A model generated the notes under the pieces. That model was not told where the DNA came from. It did no database searches and saw only the letters and a program-made list of their open reading frames with translations. Positions 1 through 7,275 of a DNA stretch of 64,000 nucleotides are shown here, one piece after another. Within the stretch, counting starts at the first letter, position 1; every line of letters starts with the position of its first letter. A program made the translations under genes and the position numbers. Source of the stretch: an uncultured Oscillospiraceae bacterium (lineage in GTDB: Bacteria > Bacillota > Clostridia > Oscillospirales > Ruminococcaceae); the NCBI GenBank assembly GCA_934448295.1, contig CAKSEY010000003.1:62001-126000 (forward strand), given 5' to 3'.

Positions 1-111
1 ATGGGTATCAATTCGCTGGAATCCCTCCGCGGCAACAGGCTTATGCTCCGCGGGATAGGGCTCAACCAGAAGGAGCTTGATATCCTCGGCATAATGCACG
101 CAGGCGAATAA
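1..111 (+). CDS. gltB: Glutamate synthase FMN-binding subunit, C-terminal end (partial)
   Basis: Only the last 36 residues lie in the window; the gene begins upstream. The tail (MGINSLESLRGNRLMLRG... ending ILGIMHAGE) resembles the end of the central FMN/iron-sulfur glutamate-synthase domain, which carries out the aminotransfer from glutamine to 2-oxoglutarate. The three genes that follow are the ferredoxin, FAD oxidoreductase and GXGXG parts of the same enzyme, which supports the call. The first ATG in the window is an internal methionine, not a start. Confidence 0.7.
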   Translation: MGINSLESLRGNRLMLRGIGLNQKELDILGIMHAGE

Positions 112-145
112 CACTGACACTGCTCGAAAGGAATGGTCATAACAA

Positions 146-580
146 ATGAAAAGAGTTTATGTAAACGAGGACTGGTGTCTGGGCTGCCATCTGTGTGAAG
201 TCACCTGTGCGGCAGCGAACAGCGGCGCTCCCGATATGATAAAGGCCTTCGCGGGCGGAAAGAAGCCCGTGCCGCGTATCCAGATAGAAGAGGGCGACAA
301 GATAAATTTCGCGGTACAGTGCCGCCACTGCGAGGCTCACCCCTGCGTTAAGGGCTGCATCGCGGGCGCGCTTTCCGTTAAGGACGGAGTTATCGTCTGC
401 GACGAGGAAAAGTGCGTAGGCTGCTACACCTGCGTGCTCTCATGTCCCTACGGCGCTATCGTCATAGACGAGGCGGGTCACAAGATACGCAAGTGCGACC
501 TCTGCATGAAGAACAGCCACGGCGAGCCCGCCTGCGTAAAGGCTTGCCCGAACAACGCGATAGTATTCGAGGAAAGGTGA
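146..580 (+). CDS. 4Fe-4S ferredoxin subunit of modular glutamate synthase
   Basis: A 144-residue iron-sulfur protein. Cysteine clusters CLGCHLCEVTC (near residue 11), CRHCEAHPCVKGC, CVGCYTCVLSCP and CDLCMKNSHGEPACVKACP are arranged like the HycB/NapG-type ferredoxins with up to four [4Fe-4S] sites. It probably passes electrons between the flavin oxidoreductase encoded next and the FMN synthase subunit encoded before it. A GAAAGG ribosome site lies about 10 bases before the ATG. It belongs to one operon with its neighbours: 34 bases after the gltB stop and 10 bases before the next start. Confidence 0.8.
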   Translation: MKRVYVNEDWCLGCHLCEVTCAAANSGAPDMIKAFAGGKKPVPRIQIEEGDKINFAVQCRHCEAHPCVKGCIAGALSVKDGVIVCDEEKCVGCYTCVLSCPYGAIVIDEAGHKIRKCDLCMKNSHGEPACVKACPNNAIVFEER

Positions 581-590
581 GGTGACGGAT

Positions 591-1823
591 ATGAATTATG
601 TTATCATAGGCAACTCCGCCGCAGCAGTCGGCACTATCGAGGGTATCCGTCAGGTGGACAAGACCGGCAGGATAACCGTTATCTCCGATGAAAAGTACCA
701 CACCTATTCCAGACCGCTCATCTCTTACTGGCTGATGGGGAAGGTCACAGACAAGAACATCTACTACCGCTCCCCGGATTTCTACGAGAAGAACGGCGTT
801 GAGACCATGCTCGGCTGCCGCGCCGCAAAGATAGATACCGCCGCCAAGAACGTAGTCCTCGAGGACGGAAAGACGGTCCCCTATGACAAGCTGATGGTGG
901 CGACCGGCTCCAAGCCCTTTGTTCCTCCGATGAACGGCATGGAGAAGATAGCCTCCTGCCACACGTTTATGAGCTACGACAGCGTAAAGGCTATACGCTC
1001 CGAGATAAAGGAGGGCGCGAAGGTGCTGATAATCGGCGCGGGACTTATCGGTCTTAAAGCCGCCGAGGCGCTCAGCGAATACAAGGCTGACATCACCGTT
1101 GTGGATATGGCAGACCGTATTCTGCCGTCTATCCTCGACGCGAGAGCAGGCTCCATCATGAAGAAGCACATCGAGAGCAAGGGCGCAAAGTTCATTCTGG
1201 GCACTTCCGTTGACGAGTTCAGTGAGCGCTCCGCGAAGCTGAAGAACGGCGCGACTGTGGATTTCGATATGGTCATTATCGCAGTCGGAGTACGTCCGAA
1301 CACCGAGCTTGTTTCCGAGGCGGGCGGCAAGGTGGAGCGCGGGATCATCTGCGACCTCACCCAGAAAACCACGCTGGACGACGTTTACGCCGCAGGCGAC
1401 TGCACCGTGAGCCACGATTCCTCCGCGGACTGCGACAGGATACTGGCGCTGCTGCCGAACGCATATATGCAGGGCGAGGTTGCCGGCAGGAACATGGCGG
1501 GCGTTGAAACCAGGTACGAAAACGCTATCCCGATGAATGCGATAGGCTTCTTCGGGCTGCATATAATCACCGCAGGAAGCTACGACGGCGAGGAATATGT
1601 CGAGGAGGACGGCAATAATTATAAAAAGCTGGTATTCCGCGACGGTCTGCTCAAGGGCTTCATACTGATGGGCGATGTAAAGCGCGCGGGAATATACACG
1701 TCTCTGATAAAGGAGCGCATAGACCTGTCCGGCGTTGACATGGATATGCTCAAAGAAAAGCCGCAGATGATGATGTTCGGCAAGGCGCGCAGGGAAGAGA
1801 AGCTGGGAGGTATCAGGAGATGA
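591..1823 (+). CDS. FAD/NAD(P)-dependent oxidoreductase, glutamate-synthase associated
   Basis: A 410-residue pyridine nucleotide-disulfide oxidoreductase. The N-terminal FAD fingerprint is degenerate (VIIGNSAAAVGTIEG), the second Rossmann motif is clear (VLIIGAGLIGLKAAEALS), and the FAD-closing motif is DVYAAGDCT. There is no CxxxxC redox pair, so it is like NADH:ferredoxin or nitrite-reductase NirB-type reductases rather than disulfide reductases. It likely supplies reducing power to the split glutamate synthase. GTG at 582 is in frame, but GAGGTG at 579-584 is well spaced for ATG 591, so that start is preferred. The stop overlaps the next start by four bases. Confidence 0.75.
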   Translation: MNYVIIGNSAAAVGTIEGIRQVDKTGRITVISDEKYHTYSRPLISYWLMGKVTDKNIYYRSPDFYEKNGVETMLGCRAAKIDTAAKNVVLEDGKTVPYDKLMVATGSKPFVPPMNGMEKIASCHTFMSYDSVKAIRSEIKEGAKVLIIGAGLIGLKAAEALSEYKADITVVDMADRILPSILDARAGSIMKKHIESKGAKFILGTSVDEFSERSAKLKNGATVDFDMVIIAVGVRPNTELVSEAGGKVERGIICDLTQKTTLDDVYAAGDCTVSHDSSADCDRILALLPNAYMQGEVAGRNMAGVETRYENAIPMNAIGFFGLHIITAGSYDGEEYVEEDGNNYKKLVFRDGLLKGFILMGDVKRAGIYTSLIKERIDLSGVDMDMLKEKPQMMMFGKARREEKLGGIRR

Positions 1824-2542
1824 TCGTTGACGCAAAGAATATGCAGTATGCAGAGCTGAATAAGATGATCAGGGACTCTGACGAGCAGAAATTCACGCTG
1901 GAGAACGTCCTTGGCCAGAGATACATCGGCGCGGGGCTTTCCGGCAAGGAGATACTCATAAAGGGCACTCCCGGCAACGCCCTCGGGGCATACCTCAACG
2001 GCGCGAAGATAAGCGTGCACGGCAACGCCCAGGACGCCACCGGAGACACCATGAACGACGGCGCTATCATAATCCACGGAAACAGCGGCGACACTACCGG
2101 CTATGCTATGCGTTCCGGCGAGATATACGTTCAGGGAAATGCGGGCTACCGCGTAGGCATCCACATGAAGAGCTACCAGGATATGTTCCCGACTATCGTT
2201 ATCGGCGGCAAGGTCGGCGACTTCCTGGGTGAGTACCAGGCGGGCGGAATTATAGTGGTGCTCGGTATCGGCGTTGAGGGCTGCCCGGTAGGACACTTCT
2301 GCGGCACGGGAATGCACGGCGGCGAAATGTTCATCAGGAGCGACGTAATGCCCAAGGGACTGCCTGTCCAGGTATGCTGCACCGTTGCGACTCCCGAGGA
2401 AAAGGAATCCATCCGCCACTATGTGGAGCGCTTCGTGAAGCACTTCGGCAATGACGCGGACACCCTGCTGAGCTCCAACTTCTTCAAGCTCACCCCGAAC
2501 TCCGCAAGCCCCTACAAGCAGCTTTATGTGAATAATCTGTGA
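1820..2542 (+). CDS. Glutamate synthase GXGXG-domain subunit
   Basis: A 240-residue right-handed beta-helix protein with repeated G-x-x-G-x-x-x-G turns (GNAQDATGDTMNDG, GNSGDTTGYAMRSG, GNAGYRVGIHMKS), the hallmark of the C-terminal GXGXG domain of glutamate synthase (also in formylmethanofuran dehydrogenase C). In standard bacterial GltB this domain is fused at the C terminus; here it is a separate subunit, as in archaeal-type split enzymes. It overlaps the oxidoreductase by ATGA, so translation is probably coupled. Confidence 0.85.
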   Translation: MIVDAKNMQYAELNKMIRDSDEQKFTLENVLGQRYIGAGLSGKEILIKGTPGNALGAYLNGAKISVHGNAQDATGDTMNDGAIIIHGNSGDTTGYAMRSGEIYVQGNAGYRVGIHMKSYQDMFPTIVIGGKVGDFLGEYQAGGIIVVLGIGVEGCPVGHFCGTGMHGGEMFIRSDVMPKGLPVQVCCTVATPEEKESIRHYVERFVKHFGNDADTLLSSNFFKLTPNSASPYKQLYVNNL

Positions 2543-2576
2543 TTTGATCCGACACCGCGAAAGGAGGGTACCGCTC

Positions 2577-3152
2577 ATGGAGCGCATATTCATAAACGCC
2601 AAAACAGAGATGATCTGCGAAACGCTTTCCGCGGCGCTGGAGGAATTCCATGCCGAAGTCACCTGCTGCTTTGATGACGAGCAGGCGGCGGCAGCCGACC
2701 TTTCAGGGTACGATCTGGTGATAGTTTCCACGCCGCTCCGCTCGGAATTCGGGCTGAACTACGTTGCGGATATCCACGACCGCACGGACGCGGTGATACT
2801 CGTCCTGGCAAAGACGGAGATAGCGGACGACGTGCAGAACAGGATAAAGTTCACGGGAGCCTACGTCCTGCCGAGGCCGTTCACGAAGCAGTCGCTGGTG
2901 CAGACGATAAAGATGGCGCAGATGGCGAAGGAAAACATGCAGAAGCTGGAGCAGGAGAAATCCAAGCTCACCAGGCAGCTCGACGACATCAAGACCATAG
3001 ACCGCGCGAAGTGCTGCCTTATACAGTACCTGAACCTTACGGAGAACCAGGCGCACCGCCACATTCAGAAGCTCGCCATGGACACCCGCAGAAGTCAGCG
3101 GGAGATAGCGGACGATATTCTAAGAACATACAGTGGAATGACAAATGTGTAG
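2577..3152 (+). CDS. ANTAR-domain response regulator with degenerate receiver
   Basis: A 191-residue protein. The N-terminal ~115 residues have receiver-like strands, but the phospho-acceptor position after DLVIV is Ser/Thr (DLVIVSTPL) and the usual late Lys-Pro is Arg-Pro (LPRPFT), so it is a pseudo-receiver. A coiled linker follows (~120-145), then an ANTAR domain (AKCCLIQYLNLTENQAHRHIQKLAMDTRRS, ~150-185). ANTAR proteins bind paired hairpins in leader RNAs and prevent termination; nitrogen genes are common targets. Its place after glutamate synthase suggests control of nitrogen assimilation. AAGGAGG lies before ATG 2577; the upstream in-frame start at 2544 has no good site. Confidence 0.8.
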   Translation: MERIFINAKTEMICETLSAALEEFHAEVTCCFDDEQAAAADLSGYDLVIVSTPLRSEFGLNYVADIHDRTDAVILVLAKTEIADDVQNRIKFTGAYVLPRPFTKQSLVQTIKMAQMAKENMQKLEQEKSKLTRQLDDIKTIDRAKCCLIQYLNLTENQAHRHIQKLAMDTRRSQREIADDILRTYSGMTNV

Positions 3153-3160
3153 ATAATAAC

Positions 3161-3190
3161 AAAGGGAGAGCGGTAATGCTCTCCCTTTTT
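3161..3190. terminator. Intrinsic terminator after the glutamate synthase/ANTAR operon
   Basis: GGGAGAGC (3164-3171) pairs perfectly with GCTCTCCC (3178-3185) across a six-base loop, followed by T5. A-rich sequence on the other side lets it also serve the convergent minus-strand operon ending at 3196. Confidence 0.9.
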
Positions 3191-3195
3191 GGTAT

Positions 3196-4161
3196 TCAGT
3201 TAAGTATCTTGTTCTTCGGGTCGTTTATCAGCATAGGGTCGAATAGCGGAGCGTCAAAGTGCTCTATCGCGTCGGAGATTTCGTCCGCGATATCCTCGGG
3301 GATATCCTCCTCTTCAATGAACCGCTGGAGCGCCGTGACGTAGTTCTGCCGCAAGAACATCTTGTCCTTCAGCGAAACGCGTACCCTCACGCGGCCGCCG
3401 GTGTCGGCGTTAACAAGGTGCATTATGTCGTAGTCTATGAGCTTCATCATGGAGCCTATGCAGTCGCCGCCGCGCCCGCCGAACACTATCTTGTGGAACG
3501 CCGCCGCCTTGCACAGCGCCGCAACGTCAAATTCCTTCGGCAGCGAGCCGTAAACCGACATCAGCGTGAACATATATTCCTCCAGGGAGGCGTAATTCTT
3601 TGTGCGCCCCATGGAAAGCGTTACGCTGTCAGCGCCTGCCGTGGTGAGCTTCAGAGCCATGTCCAGCGCGGTTTTCTTGGCGTTCATCGGGCAGAAATCC
3701 ACCGGGACGGTCATTCCCCGTGAGCGGTAAACCAGGTCGGAGACCTCCGGCATTTCCGTCAGCGGGTAGCTTCCACGGTATCTCGCCATGGTTATCGGCC
3801 CGGATATGCTTTCCTGCGCCAGCCCGATTATCTTGCGCGAGAAGCTGTGCAGCGCCGGAAGCTCGAATATCGCCGGGGTATGACCGATGTTGATGCTGCC
3901 CTTTATGTCGTTGACCGTCAGCAGCACATAGCTGAAATCGAACACCTGCGCTATCTCGGAGAACATCGGGTCGCCCAGCCGGAATATGTATTTCACGCCG
4001 TCCGGCAGTTCGTGCATTTTCATCACCGTGCGGAAATCCAGCTCAACGTACTGCACCCCCGCCTCGTGGAGAGCCTGAATGTACCGGTAGATGTGCCCGG
4101 GCTTTGCGCGCTCGTCAATCGGCAGGGAGCACAGGCTGTTGTCGATAAGTACGGTTTTCAT
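3196..4161 (-). CDS. Unknown protein, possible TIM-barrel (DRE-TIM-like)
   Basis: 321 residues, not confidently recognised. The start MKTVLIDNSLCSLPIDERAKPGHIYR followed by LHEAGVQYVELDF has the rhythm of HMG-CoA-lyase/homocitrate-synthase barrels (strand 1, then a helix and a GV..VE strand), but the metal-binding DxTLRDG motif is replaced by DNSLCSLP, so activity cannot be inferred. No signal peptide or membrane segment is visible. Start chosen at ATG 4161, which overlaps the upstream stop by one base (TGATG); a longer reading frame to 4254 would run through the upstream gene. Last gene of the minus-strand operon. Confidence 0.5.
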   Translation of the reverse strand: MKTVLIDNSLCSLPIDERAKPGHIYRYIQALHEAGVQYVELDFRTVMKMHELPDGVKYIFRLGDPMFSEIAQVFDFSYVLLTVNDIKGSINIGHTPAIFELPALHSFSRKIIGLAQESISGPITMARYRGSYPLTEMPEVSDLVYRSRGMTVPVDFCPMNAKKTALDMALKLTTAGADSVTLSMGRTKNYASLEEYMFTLMSVYGSLPKEFDVAALCKAAAFHKIVFGGRGGDCIGSMMKLIDYDIMHLVNADTGGRVRVRVSLKDKMFLRQNYVTALQRFIEEEDIPEDIADEISDAIEHFDAPLFDPMLINDPKNKILN

Positions 4162-4412
4162 CAGCCCTTGAGCCCTCTCGACTGCCTGTCCATATCCTCC
4201 ACCACGATATCGTATATTTCGCCGAGGGAGGCGCAGTATTCCAGCACCTTCCACGGCTCGTTGGTGTGATAGTGGAGCTTTATCAGCTCGTCGTCGCCCA
4301 CCGCAAGCAGGGAATCTCCCTTGAAATTCTCGCGGATATAGTCGTTTATCGCGTCCTCGTCAAGACTCTCGCCCTCGATAAGAAGCTGTGTGTCGTATCT
4401 GAATTCTATCAT
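4161..4412 (-). CDS. Standalone FakA/YloV middle-domain-like protein
   Basis: 83 residues. The block GDSLLAVGDDELIKLHYHTNEPWKVLEYCASLGEIYDIVVEDMDRQ closely follows the conserved segment of the fatty-acid kinase FakA/YloV family (DAK1_2-like region, normally inside a ~550-residue protein with an N-terminal DhaL kinase domain). No kinase domain is present here, so this is either a regulatory or binding domain alone or a relic. It starts one base after the CorC-like gene stop and overlaps the next gene by one base, so it is translated as part of the operon. Confidence 0.65.
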   Translation of the reverse strand: MIEFRYDTQLLIEGESLDEDAINDYIRENFKGDSLLAVGDDELIKLHYHTNEPWKVLEYCASLGEIYDIVVEDMDRQSRGLKG

Positions 4413-4413
4413 G

Positions 4414-5673
4414 TCATTTATCCTCGTCTTTCTGTGAACTCTTGATTTCTATGCGTATCCGGTTCACCCGGAGGTCTGCCGCTTCAAGTATCGTTATGCG
4501 GAATTCGTCCGTTTCGGTGACGTCGCCGTTTTTCGGGATACTGCCGAAAAGCCCCAGCACCCAGCCCGCCACCGTGTGAGCCTCGCTCTCAATATCCACG
4601 CTTATATCCCGCGCCTCAAAGAAGCGCCGCAGGGAGTTCAGCGAAACGTCGCCGTAAACCTCGAAAACGCCGTTTCCCACCATCGTTACCGGGGATTTTA
4701 CCTCGTCGCTCTCGTCCCATATCTCGCCGACAAGCTCCTCAAGTATATCCTCCATGGTGACGATACCGAGGGTGCCGCCGTGCTGGTCGAGCACAACGCA
4801 CATATGACATTTCTGCTTCTGCATGGTTCGGAAGACCTCCGACAGCTTCTGCATCTGCGGAAGGTACAGCGTTTCCTGCATTATGCTCTCAACGGTGAAA
4901 TCCCGGCTCTTTTCGTACCGCTTGAAGAACTCCTTTTCGGTGATTATGCCGATGATGTTGTCGAGCGTCCTGTCGTAGACCGGCATTCTGGAATACTCTT
5001 CCGACAGGAACTTCTTACGCACCGTTTCGGCGTCCTCGGTCTTTTCCACGGCGGTTATGCGCACGCGGGGGGTGATTATCTCGTCCACGGTTATCTCGTC
5101 GAATTCCAGGGCGCTGCGCACCAGATTGCCCTCCTGGGTCTCCAGCACTCCCTCGTCAACGGTCTCATCGATAATGACTTTCAGCTCCTCTTCGGTCATG
5201 CTGACCGTTTCCTTGCGGCGGAACAGCTTGGACACTAAGCCCTTCAGCATGATGAAGAACGCGGCGAACGGCGTGAATATCACCATCAGCACCGAAAGCG
5301 CCCCGGAGGAAAACATTGCGAACGGCTCCGCGAAGTCCTTTGCCATGCTCTTGGGGATTATCTCGCCGAAGGTCAGCACGATAAGCGTGGTCGCGATGGT
5401 GGAGACCAGCGAACCGTATTTCTCGCCGACAAGGTTTATCGCAAGCATAGTCGCGATGGACGAACAGGCGATGTTCACGATGTTGTTTCCTATAAGGATA
5501 GTGGTGAGAGCCTTGTCGTATTTGTCGAGTATCTTTATGGTGCGCGCGGCGGCGCGGTTTCCGCCGTCCGCCATGCTTTTCAGGCGAATGCGGTTCACGG
5601 AGCTGAGCGAGGTCTCAGTCGCGGAGAAATACGCCGAAAGTACAACTAAAACTATTATCAGAACGATCTGCAT
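4414..5673 (-). CDS. CNNM/CorC-HlyC family transporter with CBS pair
   Basis: 419 residues. The N-terminal DUF21/CNNM membrane domain (~1-190) has four hydrophobic segments and the motif SAYFSATETSLSSVNRIRLK. It is followed by two CBS domains (~200-325; EIITPRVRITAVEKTED and FRTMQKQKCHMCVVLDQHGGTLGIVTMEDILEELVGEI) and a C-terminal CorC_HlyC domain (~340-415). Members are proposed to export Mg2+ or other divalent cations. It lies in a tight minus-strand operon, three bases after the ArsC-like gene. Confidence 0.9.
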   Translation of the reverse strand: MQIVLIIVLVVLSAYFSATETSLSSVNRIRLKSMADGGNRAAARTIKILDKYDKALTTILIGNNIVNIACSSIATMLAINLVGEKYGSLVSTIATTLIVLTFGEIIPKSMAKDFAEPFAMFSSGALSVLMVIFTPFAAFFIMLKGLVSKLFRRKETVSMTEEELKVIIDETVDEGVLETQEGNLVRSALEFDEITVDEIITPRVRITAVEKTEDAETVRKKFLSEEYSRMPVYDRTLDNIIGIITEKEFFKRYEKSRDFTVESIMQETLYLPQMQKLSEVFRTMQKQKCHMCVVLDQHGGTLGIVTMEDILEELVGEIWDESDEVKSPVTMVGNGVFEVYGDVSLNSLRRFFEARDISVDIESEAHTVAGWVLGLFGSIPKNGDVTETDEFRITILEAADLRVNRIRIEIKSSQKDEDK

Positions 5674-5676
5674 GGC

Positions 5677-6012
5677 TTACTCCCAATTCTTCCATATATC
5701 CGGACAGTAGCCGGTGGTAGCCTGCCTGCCGTTGCGGACTATCGGCGTGCGGTAGAGCTTCGGGTTTTCCGCCAGCTTATCCGGCTTTGCGTCGTCCAGC
5801 AGGTATTTTATCTCGGCGTAGTCCCTGGAGTTTTCGTCGATGACGGAATCTATCTTCCCGCCGAGGGCGCGCACAACGCTGTCAAGCTCCCCGCGGCTGA
5901 GCCCCTTTGACAGGATATCTACATACTGGTATTTTATGCCGCGTTCCTTGAAATATCTCTCCGCCTTTTTTGTGTCGAAGCACTTTGATTTTCCGAATAT
6001 CTGAATATTCAT
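5677..6012 (-). CDS. ArsC/Spx-family thioredoxin-fold protein
   Basis: 111 residues, the size of ArsC/YffB/Spx proteins. A single N-terminal cysteine sits in FGKSKCFDTKKAERYFKERGI, matching the ArsC active-site Cys (GxSKCxxT), and a late strand LYRTPIVRNGRQATTGY matches the family's cis-Pro region. No CxxC as in Spx. It could be an arsenate reductase-like enzyme using external glutathione-type thiols or an uncharacterised YffB-like protein. Its start overlaps the HAD gene stop by four bases (ATGA). Confidence 0.8.
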   Translation of the reverse strand: MNIQIFGKSKCFDTKKAERYFKERGIKYQYVDILSKGLSRGELDSVVRALGGKIDSVIDENSRDYAEIKYLLDDAKPDKLAENPKLYRTPIVRNGRQATTGYCPDIWKNWE

Positions 6013-6809
6013 ACGTTCTCCTGTAATGCGTACTGACGGACTGCCCGGAGCACTCCGTTCTCGTTATTGCTGCGCGCGAGGAAACGCGCCGTGCGCTTTA
6101 TGTCCGGGTCGCCGTTTTCCATGGCGAAGCTCCAGCCGGCATAGCGGAGCATATCCTCGTCGTTCCAGAAATCGCCGAAAGCCATGGTGTCCCCGGCGCT
6201 TATGCCGAGGATCTTCCCAAGCTCCCGCAGGGCGCTGCCCTTGCTGACCCCGCTGCCCATGACGTCCATCCAGTAGGGGCCGGAGACCTGCACATTCAGC
6301 CGGTCGCCGAAAACCGCGTCAACTGCGGGCTTTGCGTGCTGCTTTGTCCCCTGCGGGTCGTACACCGCCAGCTTGTAGATGATATCGTCAATGCTGCGGA
6401 AATCCTCGCAGACTATGTGGTTCTTGTAGTATTTCGCTATCTCGGCGCTGAATTCCGGGTCGGCGCTGAGGTGATATGTACCGCGCCCCGCGCACACGAG
6501 TATGCGGGCTCCCTCTATGCTTTCCAGCGTGCCTATCAGCTCGTCGAAGGTCTTTCTGTCCAGGGGAGTCACGTGCACCTGCTTTCCCGCGTGGATTATG
6601 TTCGCGCCGTTGTCGCAGATGAAGTCCAGCCGGGTGCGGCAGTCCTCCGGGAAGAGGTGCGCCACCGCGTCAAACGAGCGCCCGCTCGCCACGGTGAAGC
6701 GTATGCCGCGCCGCTCCAGCTCGCCGAAAACCTCCAGGAAATCCGCGGGCAGCTCCTTGCGGTCGTTGAGCAGGGTGCCGTCCATGTCGCTTGCTATCAG
6801 CTTTATCAT
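6009..6809 (-). CDS. Cof-type HAD-IIB hydrolase
   Basis: 266 residues. HAD motif I is SDMDGTLLND (residues ~7-16; nucleophile and acid Asp), motif II TVASGRS, a conserved Lys in the C2 cap region, and motif IV MAFGDFWNDEDML. Length and cap type match Cof/YidA/YwpJ sugar-phosphate phosphatases; the substrate cannot be told. First gene of a minus-strand operon (HAD, ArsC-like, CorC-like, FakA-like, unknown) with its own consensus promoter at 6875-6903 and a GCGAGGA ribosome site. Confidence 0.88.
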   Translation of the reverse strand: MIKLIASDMDGTLLNDRKELPADFLEVFGELERRGIRFTVASGRSFDAVAHLFPEDCRTRLDFICDNGANIIHAGKQVHVTPLDRKTFDELIGTLESIEGARILVCAGRGTYHLSADPEFSAEIAKYYKNHIVCEDFRSIDDIIYKLAVYDPQGTKQHAKPAVDAVFGDRLNVQVSGPYWMDVMGSGVSKGSALRELGKILGISAGDTMAFGDFWNDEDMLRYAGWSFAMENGDPDIKRTARFLARSNNENGVLRAVRQYALQENV

Positions 6810-6874
6810 ATTGTTCCTCGCTATCTTTTGTCTACGGTTTTATATCTGTTCCGGGCTTTGCCCTATATTAATGT

Positions 6875-6903
6875 ATTATAGCATAAATCGCGCGCTCTTG
6901 CAA
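6875..6903 (-). promoter_or_regulatory. Sigma-A-type promoter of the HAD-ArsC-CorC operon
   Basis: Reading the minus strand, TTGCAA (6898-6903), a 17-base spacer and TATAAT (6875-6880) lie about 66 bases before the HAD start. Confidence 0.8.
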
Positions 6904-6936
6904 GTGGTTAGGGCAAGATTAACAGATATTTTCATT

Positions 6937-7067
6937 CAGACCGTCGATAAACCGCCATCTGCGGCTGTCACCGCATTATTCGCTTCGCGAAAAACGCTGC
7001 ATGACGGCAGGCAGAAAGCCTAGCCGTCATGTGGGTTCCTAGCATCTGACGATTTCCCGGCGGTCTG
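6937..7067. repeat. Dispersed palindromic element, copy A (131 bp)
   Basis: The ends CAGACCGTCG (6937-6946) and CGGCGGTCTG (7058-7067) pair as a 10-bp stem with one G-U. Just inside are ATAAACCGCCATCTGCG and ATCTGACGATTTCC, which recur in a second copy at 53636-53696 whose terminal stem differs but still pairs. The interior adds GCGG..CCGC (6961-6974), CGCTTCGCG and CATGACGGC..GCCGTCATG (7000-7031) hairpins. It sits between the divergent promoters of the HAD operon and speD, so probably lies outside either transcript. Likely a MITE or REP-like element. Confidence 0.6.
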
Positions 7068-7160
7068 TGATAGATAATTTTTCGACAAGGTGATTTTGCG
7101 CGCTTTCACTCCCGCTGAGGGGATTTTACGCATTTCTGCGCAGGATTTTTCAAAAAATTG

Positions 7161-7189
7161 TTGCAAAAAGCGCGGCTTTGTGTTATACT
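7161..7189 (+). promoter_or_regulatory. Sigma-A-type promoter of the polyamine operon
   Basis: TTGCAA (7161-7166), 17-base spacer, TATACT (7184-7189). It is identical in both hexamers to the mraZ promoter. Confidence 0.85.
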
Positions 7190-7195
7190 TACTTT

Positions 7196-7255
7196 GACTG
7201 CATACAGACCTCCATACCATAGGGCTCCTCGGAGGTCTGGGAAAATCCGTCAGTC
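7196..7255 (+). promoter_or_regulatory. Structured 5' leader of speD
   Basis: Within the first ~60 transcribed bases, CAGACCTCC (7205-7213) pairs perfectly with GGAGGTCTG (7231-7239), and an outer GACTG (7196-7200) pairs with CAGTC (7251-7255). The SD (GAAAGG, 7265-7270) lies just downstream. No T-run follows, so any control would be on translation or stability. I could not match it to a riboswitch class I know. Confidence 0.5.
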
Positions 7256-7275
7256 ACATTATATGAAAGGTCGTG

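Noticed and set aside
462..1835. 457-residue minus-strand frame across the oxidoreductase gene
   Set aside because: Shadow frame; the plus-strand FAD/NAD motifs and operon overlaps are decisive.
7020..7220. Short minus-strand ORF in the region before speD
   Set aside because: It covers the palindromic element and speD promoter, has no ribosome site and no recognisable protein features.
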